Source: Ornithodoros turicata
Taxonomy: Eukaryota; Arthropoda; Arachnida; Ixodida; Argasidae
Direction: 5' to 3'
DNA length: 64,000 bases
Assembly: GCF_037126465.1 (NCBI RefSeq)
Contig: NC_088206.1
Coordinates: forward strand, 57,516,841 to 57,580,840
Shown: positions 35,926 through 45,379 of the stretch, piece by piece
Layout of the letters: every line of letters begins with the position of its first letter
Numbering within the stretch: the stretch's first letter is position 1
Program-made: the position numbers and the translations under genes
Notes under the pieces: model-generated
Database searches by the model: none
What the model was told of the DNA's origin: nothing
The model's input: the letters and a program-made list of their open reading frames with translations, nothing else

Positions 35926-36231
35926 GACTCGAACTGGAAACGCTGCATGATTCTCCTCGCGCGCACGGTTCAGTTATAGAATAAGGTTGTCATAACATAA
36001 AGCGCATAAGGGTTATGCGCATGCGCTGTGACGGTGCCCCTATCAGATTATGTACATTGTCATAACGCTTTAATGCCATACTTCTCTTGGCTTTTTTTTT
36101 TTTTTTTCACCACGTTTTTCCATCTGGCGCCGAGCGGTATCTTTACGTTTGCTACATTCTTTCGTAAACTTCCCGCAAGCAGCGTCCCGTTGAAATCGCT
36201 GAAGTTCCATCCATATCACAATCGTTATTTT

Positions 36232-36500
36232 TTTATTCCGTGTTAGCGCCGCGAATCAACTGTGGCTATGAGCGGCGTACAGACGTGGACAGATGGAGAG
36301 GGAATAGCAGGAAGGAGTGGGGGACAGGAGGGGCTAGTATGCGTTCTGGACCGACTTCAAAGGGAACAGTGCCGACATACGTCTGGAAAATCTTCGGAAA
36401 ACCCAGGGAAAACCTCAGACAGCACAGCCGGTGGTAGGATTCGAACCCACCACCTCCCGGTCTTCAGCGCCACCTTGGCTACCACCAACATTCGTTATGT
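36232..36500 (-). mobile_element. tRNA-derived SINE (type S2), near complete
   Basis: Read on the minus strand: a head with B box GGGTTCGAATCC (about 36,438-36,449), the shared central domain (CTGTGCTGTCTGAGG ... TATGTCGGCACTGTTCCC), then the S2 tail with CACTCCTTCCTGCTATTCCC and GCGGCGCTAACACGG followed by AATAAAAAAATAA. CGTTAT flanks both ends as part of a possible 8-bp duplication. The head is long, as from a class II (Leu/Ser-like) tRNA. Confidence 0.85.
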
Positions 36501-38994
36501 GGAGTAATTTTTATGTAACTCGTGGCTTTCTCGAAGATGCTAAGGAATTTGAAAGTTTCCCTTCGCAAGCTTGTCGTTTCGTTACTATCTTTGTTACACT
36601 TTTACCAAGTAAGTAATAACTTCTGCAGCAGCTTAGGTCTAACTCCCCACAGCCCCCCACCGTCCTGTGAATTCCTGAAACCCTTCAGCGCTTCCCGTTT
36701 TTGTCACTCGTGCTTGCCAAGCAGAAGCCATCCACGACTGACGGTCTTGACCGGTATGACCTTGTACGGCAATTGCCCTACAGGTCGCAGCACGCACGTA
36801 TGTAGCGGCACGTGCTGGGAAGCCAAGCGACATGATGTCATAAAACAGTTTTACAGAAAACATGTCGAGGTTGACGAGAACATGAAAGAATACCATCGAA
36901 AAAGCTATCTTAAAGTTGTGCAAGGAAAAGTATTGTGCTTATTTGAATAAAACAGCCAGAAGGGTTCTCCTACGACGAAGCAAAGTGACCAGAAAGAGGT
37001 ACACGCAAATAAGTCTGCTCATGTTCCCATTGCTCAGCTGCATTTTCACTGAACGCTTTGATGGTCTGAGCATATTTTTGAATCATATTCCGCCTTTTAC
37101 ATACCAGGGGCGGCATTCAGCTTCCGAACAATGCCTTCACGTAAAAGGAATCACAACCCCATAAAAGACAGTAATGCCGTATAGTGCAATTCATGCCGTT
37201 ATAGGCCAATCCCCGTTACCACCCATTCTTCCTTAAGGAGATCCGACTACGTTAAACCAAAAATAGCCTCGATCGTAATAAACGGCGCACTAAACCCCAT
37301 GCACCGAGCTCGCAACGCCAGACATTTCGTCGCTATCCTTCTACGCGCCCTCTACGAGAATGCAGTTCACTCTAACACCGCCAGAGCAGCGCCACCCGTC
37401 AGGCCCCGCGCAGTGACGCAATTGTACACGTGACTGGCGACCAAATCCAATAATTTACAAAAAGGAAAAGAAAAACGGAGATGCAACATCATAAAAAGGT
37501 CAAGGACGGAGCTCTTAGGCTGGCTCGCGTGATATGACGACACGCGAATGAAGGCAATACGATTTTTCCACGTGTATGGTTTATCAATAATGCGGTTCGG
37601 GTTGCCATCCCCACTCAAATAATTACATAGATTACCTAGCTTGTACGTCAATTATCTATAAATGGTCCAGGTCCATCCGGGAGTATTGCTAAAGTTGGCT
37701 TCGTCGCAGCATAACTTCACCCGCGGTGAAGTACCCGTTAGGGGGGAGCTGCGTTGCGCTTTCGCAATGCTGCATGAAGCGCGTGAACCGAATAATACCT
37801 AGGGTGGAAAGTGACTGTTCTGAGGCTGGAACACACAAACAGACAAACGCTACACAAGCCTTAATGCCTTAGAACATGAACAGTTGAAACATGGCCATAT
37901 TTCAACCGTATAGGATGTTACTGTGAATGATACAAAATGTCTCCATGTCAATAAAGAGGCTTACGGAGCAACGGAATATGATTGCCGAAAAAAATAAAAG
38001 AATATGAAAAATTGGCGCTATCAAAATATAGGGTTTGCAGCCTCATTTTTATGCTATGAAACTGTGAAGCGCAAGCGGGCTGCGTAGCGCCACACCGCGA
38101 AGGGTGCTGCAAACGTTCCGAGATATTGATCTAGCCAAGGAAAGTCAGAAGGACTCCGGCTACACAGCCGGAAAAAGAGAGGTTAGGAAGAATCGAAAAC
38201 GGAGGCCTTTGACGGTAACCGCAAATTACTTTGTACGTTTTTCCCCCATTTCCGTTGTTTATTTTTTGTTTACTTTACAAGAGGAAATTTTAGAAAGCGA
38301 TTGAGGCAGAAATTTTGTTTACGCCACTGATTCAAGGAACGAGGTGTTACGACGACGCCGAAAATGCAAAATGGCCGTCCCTTGCTGGGAGCCTCCTCTC
38401 TCGGAGAGTGAAAGCGACCGTAAAGTGCACTAACCAACCGGTAGATGGCGCCACCACCCCACTCATTCTGCGCCCATAGCCTTTCCTATCTATTTTTTCT
38501 TTCTCTTAACTGCGCGATAGTTCCAAAGGAGAGCGTACGCTCTAATGGGAGTTATCATGCAAAACAGGGAGGGTCTCGCGGTCGTAAATGTTTTAGTTGA
38601 TGGGGGAACATACTTAGTTGAGGATACCGTATACTAAGGAGAAGAAAATAGGCTCAAAGGCGCCGCGCCCGCTGTCTTATCAGGAGAAAAGCAAGCAGAG
38701 GAACATTTGCGTCCTTCGGCGTGGAACAGAACAAAGGGTTACTGGTTAGACTCCTTCCTTCATTGTTGACTTTTGCTTAGTGCGGTCGGTTCTCCCTCTT
38801 TACAGTCACCGGGGGTAATCAAGCAAGTGGTGGTCGCATGTTGCCTTCACATTTTACGCGCTAGAGATAGAAGACAAAGTGGTGGAAAGCAACGAAGTAT
38901 ACGGGAATGAAAACTTGCACGGACTAAGTGATCGCTAGACAAGTATCGATTTTAACGTGTCTGTCTGTATTTGGTTTTCGCGATACTATTTCTT
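36501..38994. other. Unassigned DNA
   Basis: A fragment GACTGTTCTGAGGCTGGAAC at 37,811 matches the repeat near 42,757. Otherwise no gene or element that I can delimit. Confidence 0.5.
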
Positions 38995-39275
38995 TTAAAA
39001 TCATTGTTAGTCCTGCGGAGCAACTGCGGCTATGAACTGCGTACATACGTGGACAGATGTAAAGAGTACAGCAGGAAAGAATGGGGACGGGAGGTTAGTA
39101 TGTACCTTGGGCCGACTTCAAGGAGAACATGTGCCGATATTCGTCTGGGAAGTCTGGCGGAAAACCTCAGACAGCACAGCCGGTGGTAGGATTCGACCCA
39201 CCACCTCGCAGTCTTCAGCACGACGTTTGCTACCACCAACGAACGGACGCTTCAACTGCTCAGCCATGCGACTGG
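38995..39275 (-). mobile_element. tRNA-derived SINE (type S2)
   Basis: Minus-strand copy: class II-type head including GGGTCGAATCC (about 39,190-39,200), central domain and S2 tail ending at about 39,003. The central domain is partly deleted (the GGGAAAACC block is shortened). Confidence 0.8.
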
Positions 39276-39294
39276 TCCACGATTCTCTTACGAA

Positions 39295-39515
39295 AACGTT
39301 GGCTCAAACCTCGTACGCTCGTAGGGTTCGAATCCCTGTGCCAGCTGTGCTGTCTGGGGTTTTCCTCAGACGCTGTCAGACATGTGTCGGCACAGTTCCC
39401 TTAGAAGTCGGCCCAGGACGCACATTCCCCCAGAGCGATTGTCTTGACGTTGCCCACCTCTGTGAGGCCGACAACGGCGAGTTTTTTCAGCACTACCACC
39501 ACCACCACCAGGCTC
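39295..39515 (+). mobile_element. tRNA-derived SINE (type S1)
   Basis: B box GGGTTCGAATCCC near 39,328, central domain (CTGTGCTGTCTGGGG, CATGTGTCGGCACAGTTCCC) and S1 tail (GTTGCCCACCTCTGTGAGGC) ending in (CCA)n near 39,510. The head is degraded. It lies head to head with the S2 copy at 38,995. Confidence 0.82.
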
Positions 39516-40179
39516 TGCAGCACGGCGACGTGGTGTGCTATGGTGCTGTCCGTAGTGCATATGGGCTGCAGGAGCCAATGGCTCGTGTCTTCATTCTGTG
39601 TGAGCATCGCGAAGCAACCGTAGCTATGAGAGTTATAGACACGAGTATAGACGGTGAGAGGACGGGAGGAAGGGGTGAGAGAGTTAAGCCCGAGAGTCAT
39701 GGAACGTTTTCTTAGCGTCGAAAGGTCGTGTCCACGCGCGGCGAAGAAACGCCCGCGAGACGACCACCCGAAACGCTCGGGACGCGTACAGAGCGAGTGG
39801 CGCGCACCAATGCTGTCATATTCGTCGACCACAAGCGTTAGTTGGAATGTGCCGATGCCGTTGTTTTCTACGGTTTCTGCGTTCATTCGTTCCAGATATC
39901 GTTGAAATGTAGAAGCAAATCTAGTGTGGTGGATATTGTCCCAACATTTTGTGCGAACTACTTATACGCAACTTTGACTGACGCATCGCTCTATCCACCC
40001 TCCACCCCTCCTCGGAAAAAACGCCCAGACGCGCACTAGTATCTGTAGTCGACAGACTCCTGCGTACACCCTCCGCGCGCGTTGGAAAACTGCGTTTTCC
40101 TAGGTCATACGCACGTCGAGCGCGCGCACGTCGTGAAATCGTCGGTAAAACGCCCCATGCGTTTCGGCCTTTGCGGCGT
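39516..40179. other. No gene seen
   Basis: Contains TGTGAGCATCGCGAAGCAAC near 39,599, faintly like the S2 SINE tail. Frames on both strands are short and Arg-rich from GC content. Confidence 0.45.
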
Positions 40180-40345
40180 CGTGGACCGACTGCTGTCCTG
40201 AAAGTGTATCGGAAAGCTTGAGGCAGCACAGCCGGTCATAAGATTCGACCCCGCCACCTTCTAGTCTTTAGCATGACCTTGGGGTAATCACCAATGAGCA
40301 CACGCTGTATCCACTGGGTGATTGGCTGATCGAGCCAATAGCAAC
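40180..40345 (-). mobile_element. Diverged SINE fragment
   Basis: Contains CTGTCCTGAAAGTGTATCGG, GGCAGCACAGCCGG and AGATTCGACCCCGCCACC, the B-box end of an S2-like SINE, with a decayed head. Confidence 0.55.
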
Positions 40346-40576
40346 GCCGAACCGGGAAAACGGTTAAACTACCACTGTGTCCTAAACCGCATGTCTTCAG
40401 AAAACCCAATTTAAGCCATTGCGATTTCTGCGCCTCACATTGTATTCTGCCAACACATCTTTTAATGCATAGCATTGGGCTACCCCTTCGAAATCCCTGT
40501 GGTCTGTGTCGAAAACTCAGCTTGGACGATAGATGGCGCCACGGGAAGCGTGGGCGCCGAAGTGTTTATGGCAGGG

Positions 40577-41387
40577 CACAGCCGTATATTAAAAGGGAGT
40601 CTGGCCATTAATGGGTCATGCTTATACCTGAAGCTCCACCCACTTTTTCAGATTTCTGACCAATGGAGTGTTGTGAAATATGGGACGCTATCAATCAACC
40701 TATTCTCACTATTTGCCCCCCCCCCCCCATCCAACATGGGCAGCGCCATTTTGGGTGGCAAGAGTAGTGGATGGGATTGAAATGGATACCTCTCGCAATC
40801 TGCAAAATTAGTGGATTTTTGGTGCAAATCTGATGAACGCCACCTAGGGTGCGTGGGGCACGTCGGGAATTGTCGTCTGCTTCCGTCGTTGTACCGCTGC
40901 CGGCAGAACCCCCTGGTGGGACACATTTTGTCGTCGGTACGATTTTTAAAGAAATCTGCATGAATAATGGAATACAAAAGTCAAGAATGATTATATCCAT
41001 GAAATTCAGCAATTAAATATGATATTGTACAGCACAGTGCCCTTTTTTTTTTTTTTTTTGTTATGATTTTGTTGTGATCGCCGCGATCGGCGAGTTCACT
41101 AGACCTAACACCGGCGACAAAATGTATTATTTTCGGTTAGATATCGATGGGTGGCCATCAGTTGAAACTGATTTCCGAGAAACGTATATGAGCTTGTACA
41201 TTTGCAGCGTAAAATCAGAGTAGTCGGTGAAAATTTTTTGTCACGAAAACCCCGCTTCACTGTGTTTGTTTTCGTCGCCACTTTGGGTGGCAGTGAGGTG
41301 TCATGGCGACCCCCTTAATAAAAAGCAATCGAGCCTCATTTTGTGACTCCTCACAATGGCCAGACTCCCTTTTAATACACGGCTCTG
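40577..41387. mobile_element. hAT-type element, family H2, copy 2 (811 bp)
   Basis: The right end (complement) is CAGAGCCGTGTATTAAAAGG and the left end CACAGCCGTATATTAAAAGG. The 8-bp flanks are TGGCAGGG and TGGCGGGG, 7 of 8 alike. The subterminal GGGAGTCTGGCCATT matches GGGAGAGTTTGGCCA of copy 1. A C run lies at about 40,721-40,728. No transposase ORF. Confidence 0.83.
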
Positions 41388-41496
41388 TGGCGGGGTATTC
41401 AAAGTGACTCCTCCCCTTCTCCCGTACTCAGCTCTGCGCGCGGAGGGTCGCTTGAGAACCCGCTGGCGGCTATCCCCGTATAGTTTCAGATCATGC

Positions 41497-41733
41497 ACCA
41501 GCTCGCCTGGCTCAGTGGTTAGCGTGCTGGCCATGCCACGTCGAGACTGGGAGGTATCCGGGTTCGAATCCCGGTGCCGGCTGTGCCGTCTGGGGTTTTT
41601 CCTCGGTGTTCCTCAGACGCTTTAAGACATATGTCGGCACAACATTCCTCAGGGCGTTAGTCGTGACGTTGCCCACGTCTGTGAGGCCCGCAAAGGGTGA
41701 TCCCTTTCACCGCCGTCACCACCTCCGCCACCA
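41497..41733 (+). mobile_element. tRNA-derived SINE (type S1), full copy
   Basis: Flanked by TCAGATCATGC at 41,486-41,496 and 41,734-41,744, an 11-bp target duplication. The head has an A box (TGGCTCAGTGG near 41,508) and a B box (GGGTTCGAATCCC near 41,561). The shared central domain follows (CTGTGCCGTCTGGGG ... ATGTCGGCAC), then the S1 tail GTTGCCCACGTCTGTGAGGC and a CCACC-rich end. RNA polymerase III transcripts copied by a LINE would explain it. Confidence 0.9.
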
Positions 41734-41744
41734 TCAGATCATGC

Positions 41745-42539
41745 GACTGCGCGACTCTGAGACGAGGTAGCAGTAAGTAAGCGTACCTAGTAAAGCGTAG
41801 CATTAGTAAGAGGTTATCACGAACGCTATTGGAATGCTACGTTATATTACATGCTGCAAGTATATGCTTTCTTTTGTATTACATGCTGCAAGTGAGACTG
41901 CCAAGGCGGGAGAGCGACGTCTTGCTTCGTCGTGGCGTGGGCCTGCCGACATGAACGAACAGTCGTTCCCGTACCTCCCAGGTTGGCGGCCGTTGTCTAA
42001 GCGTTGCAGTAAAACCAGTTAGTCCTGTCGTCATCCCCATAGCTTCCATGTGAATGCTTCAGATGTGTTAAAATCAATGCATCTCAAAATACATGGGGAA
42101 AAAAGTGTGATTTATGCATCATTCACCGCAACGGCGCTACAATAGACTGAGTTTGATTGTGAACTTGGCACGCAGAAACGCACCGATTCTGTTTGCAAGA
42201 GGACTGAACACGCTGAAGTGCATGGATTACATAACATATTTCAGCACTCATAAGCCGTTACTATGCATTTGCTAAACCCGTTTACACAACGAAAAAGAAA
42301 CAAACAAGATCGTTATCAAAAAAGTTATCCTCTAATTCGGGCCATTTCTTCACGCCAAACCCCACAGCCCGTCTTCCTCTCCAGCATTACATCATAACTC
42401 ACTGCAGTTCTGCCCCTACATTTGACCCATATCTGCAAACCATTAGCGCCTTTTAAAATTATCCCCGCATTTTCTTAGCAGTTCAACTATTGTTATCGCT
42501 TTACTCCTCGTTGCACCAGCAGGGAAACCGCTATCTTTT
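41745..42539. other. No gene seen
   Basis: A direct repeat TTACATGCTGCAAGT occurs at 41,847 and 41,880. Nothing else. Confidence 0.5.
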
Positions 42540-42720
42540 TTTCTCGGTGCGCGTCCTGAGCAGTTTCACAGGAAACTGTGCTGACGTTCGCCATACAGTA
42601 TCTGAGGAAAACGCAGGGAAAACATGTTTAACCTGCAAACACATCCGGTGCCAAGATTCGAAGCCAGCTCACCTTCCGGTGGGATCATCTTGACCACTAA
42701 GTGAGGGGTCGCTACCGAGT
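42540..42720 (-). mobile_element. Diverged SINE fragment
   Basis: GAAACTGTGCTGACGTTCGC, ATCTGAGGAAAACGCAGG and AAGATTCGAAGCCAGCTC follow the order of the shared central domain and B box, in minus orientation, with many changes. Confidence 0.55.
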
Positions 42721-42739
42721 GGGTATGGGACTAGCCACG

Positions 42740-43060
42740 GCAGCCCTTGAAAGAACTGATGTTCTGAGGCTGGTATAACATAGAAGGGACAAACCAGCCA
42801 CTCTCTCTCACTCATCCTCCTTTCACTCTTACATTTTTGCTCACTCATACACACATTCATACGACGGGATCGACGCAGGCGGCAACTGACGAACATGAAA
42901 GATGAAAGTTCATCTTTCATCGTTCATTTCTTAGGCAAATTGAGGCTTTGTATGTATTTGTCCCTTCTATGTTGTTCCAGCCTCAGAACATCAGATCTTT
43001 CATGTTCCTTATGTTTCATGTATGCTTCTCTTCAGATGACACACCCTGGAAGTCGCTGAG
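42740..43060. repeat. Inverted repeat beside the tRNA-like sequence
   Basis: GATGTTCTGAGGCTGGTATA and CATAGAAGGGACAAA at 42,757-42,796 recur inverted at 42,957-42,996 (TTTGTCCCTTCTATG, CCAGCCTCAGAACATC). Related single copies lie at about 13,978-14,055 and 37,812-37,860. Confidence 0.65.
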
Positions 43061-43067
43061 AAGGCGT

Positions 43068-43140
43068 GTTAGCTTAGCTCAATTGGTAGAGCCCTGGACC
43101 GGTAATCCAAAAGACATGGGTTCGAGTCCTACAGCTGGCT
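43068..43140 (+). tRNA. tRNA-Thr(GGU)-like sequence, probably a pseudogene
   Basis: A 73-base cloverleaf: GTTAGCT and AGCTGGC pair as acceptor arm with two G-U pairs, GCTC/GAGC forms the D arm, CTGGA/TCCAA the anticodon stem with one mismatch, and TTCGAGT the T loop. The loop would present GGT but has C, not T, at position 33, and the T stem has a mismatch. A box and B box are readable. It lies in a repeat whose right flank (TTTTCAGTGACTTTC) recurs at 14,032, so a tRNA-derived repeat is more likely than a working gene. Confidence 0.5.
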
Positions 43141-44204
43141 AAACTTTTCAGTGACTTTCATCTTTCACGGCAGCCCTTGCCGAAAATGTCAGCAACATGG
43201 TAGAATGGTATCAACTGCTCATAGGTGCAGCTTTCCGCGATGGACCTCGTGCAGTACGTGCTCTGAACTGAGACTTTCGTGCGCGTTGCACAGGGCACTG
43301 AGCTGAGCACGTAAAAGTCACATGTTACTCATTACGACGAGACAACAGGTTGCAAAAGTCTAACGGGTCTTCTCTGTTACGGCCCGCCACAAAGGTTACA
43401 GCTGTAAAAGGGGCCGAAATTCTCATTTAACGCAATCACCATGACTCTGCGGAGCAAAGCGGCGTGAAATTTATGAAGCAATTACGCGCTTATCTTTCGC
43501 TCGGTGACATTTGGGAAGAAACACTGCCCAGATGAACGTCGCCCCAACAGGCTTAATCAACAGGCTCCGCGTGTCACAGTAACTTGGGGCGTATCTCCTG
43601 CAGTATCAGAACTGCGAATCGGATAAAAGATAAATATGGTACCGCGGCTTCAACAGAACGTGGAACTGAGGAAATGCAATTTAGCGACTATGCAAAATAT
43701 TCAGCACGCAATTCTCTCTCGCGGTATTGGTCAGGCATGGTCATTGTTTTATACAAGGAAACATTATACAGTGTTTATTTTTTGTTTTGTTTTTTGTTTT
43801 TTAGACAGATTTTTCATAAAAAAAAACTATACGGGCTAGAGACATGCTGTTTTCACTTCTATCATCTCTGGGCCGGCGGACGTTCTTGGCCATATGTTGC
43901 TCAACCGTCAAGTGACTAATTATCTAAAAATCGTTAACTAACTTTTTAATTATAAAAGCTACGAAGTTGTCCCAATGAGAACATCTGTTCCTTTCGGTGA
44001 CCGGATATCGTAGAAGTTTTCAGAAAAAAAAATCCGTTCGGTAGATCGTTCGCAAAAAATTATTGAAGGAACACCATTTTCTTCTTTATTTTGTTCATCG
44101 CGCATCTTTGGAGACGCGTCCGTTCTGATGTGCATGTTTAGTACACATAAATCAATATTTACGACGTTATTTCTCCAAAAGTTTGGAAACTGTTTCACAG
44201 CCCA
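43141..44204. other. No gene seen
   Basis: T-rich block at 43,777-43,810. No coding or repeat boundary. Confidence 0.5.
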
Positions 44205-44345
44205 CAGAGATGGTAGTGGTGGTGGTTATGGTGAAAGGACCCGCCGCTGTCCGCCTCACAGAGGTGGGCAACGTCACGAGTGACGCCCTGGGGAATGCGT
44301 GTCCTTGGTCGACTTCTAGGGGAACTGTGCCGACATACGTCTGGG
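44205..44345 (-). mobile_element. S1 SINE 3' half
   Basis: Starts with the complement of the (CCA)n tail (GTGGTGGTGGTTATGG), then GCCTCACAGAGGTGGGCAAC and part of the central domain, ending after GTGCCGACATACGTCTG. The tRNA head is missing. Confidence 0.8.
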
Positions 44346-44365
44346 AGGTGATGTTGTAGCCCGGA

Positions 44366-44665
44366 CGGCAGAGCCCACAGAACTTCACCGCAGGCGCGTC
44401 CTTACTTTGCCGATCTGCAAGGCTGATCGGCTCTCCCCGCTATGCTTTGTCTATGGCTCACTATGGTGAGTACGCACCTTCCCAGAACCATCATCCCGAA
44501 TGGCATCGTCCTCTCCCTCTCTTTGCTGAAGACGAGAGGCGTACGCTTTTTTCTAACACTTATGCAGGTATGTCAATTGTCACAAAAAGAAGTACGCCCC
44601 GTGCTTTCCACAAGTCAGGAGTGATAACTGATAACGGTATTCTGTGCAATGGCTAGCCATCTGCA
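44366..44665. mobile_element. Family M element, partial copy
   Basis: AGAACTTCACCGCAGGCGCG near 44,378 matches the left terminus, and TTGTCACAAAAAGAAGTACG near 44,576 with GTGATAACTGATAACGG match the right inner arm. The right terminus is lost. Confidence 0.55.
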
Positions 44666-44676
44666 TGTTACACTCT

Positions 44677-44998
44677 TTAAAAAAAGGGTGTACAGTAACT
44701 CCTTTGTGGGGTGTATACCCTTGCCACATATATATCACTCCCTTTGGAGTGTACAATTACGCTCCAGTAGGGAGTTAAAGTGTCTCCTCACTCCCTTCAG
44801 GCAGTGAGTCGGTTTTTTTAGAGTAATCGTACACTCCAAAAGGGAGTGATTGTGGCAAGGGTGTACTCCCCAGAGAGGAGTTACTGTACACCCTTTACAC
44901 CAATTACTGTCCAGTAGGGGAATTTTTTAGAGTAATTGTACACTCCAAAAAGGAGTGATATATGTGGCAAGGAAAACGAGTTAAAGTACATCGTTTTT
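44677..44998. repeat. Iterated GGAGTGTAC repeats between A/T runs
   Basis: GGAGTGTAC or GTACACTCC occurs repeatedly (44,754, 44,831, 44,938), mixed with GGGTGTACAGTAACTCC (44,689) and its complement (44,877-44,893) and CCTTGCCACATATA. The block starts after TTTAAAAAAAGG and ends TTTTTTTTAAG, so it may be one inverted-repeat element with internal duplications. Confidence 0.65.
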
Positions 44999-45220
44999 TT
45001 TAAGACTGTACATGGTACAGCCCACTTTTTGGAGTGTGCTTGATATGGTGGCGTGTCCCTCGGCGGTGGGGGATCCTGCGTCCCGGGCCGACTTCACAGG
45101 GAACTGTGCCGACATTAGCGTTATAGAGCGCTTAAAGAAATTCCAGTGAAAACATCCACACGGCAGTCTCGACGTACGAAATGTGCCAATGCAGGAAGCC
45201 ACTTCTGGTGCACAGTTCGT

Positions 45221-45379
45221 TGCGTAATGAAGGAAACACGACGCAAAAGACAAAGGGACGGAGGAACAGACACGACGGGCGTCACTTCCAACTTTACTGA
45301 CACAAAAGTTGGAAGTGACGTTCGTCCTGTCTGTTCCTCCGTCCATATGTCTTTTGCGTCGTGTTTCCTTCATTACGCA
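45221..45379. repeat. Long hairpin with 73-bp arms
   Basis: Left arm 45,221-45,293 and right arm 45,307-45,379 are complements apart from a handful of mismatches, with a 13-base loop. They begin TGCGTAATGAAGGAAACACG and include GGACGGAGGAACAGACA. The short ORFs on both strands here are by-products of the palindrome. Confidence 0.85.

Noticed and set aside
39032..39715. 227-codon plus-strand ORF as a gene
   Set aside because: It reads antisense through an S2 SINE and then an S1 SINE; the peptide pattern recurs wherever these SINEs occur.
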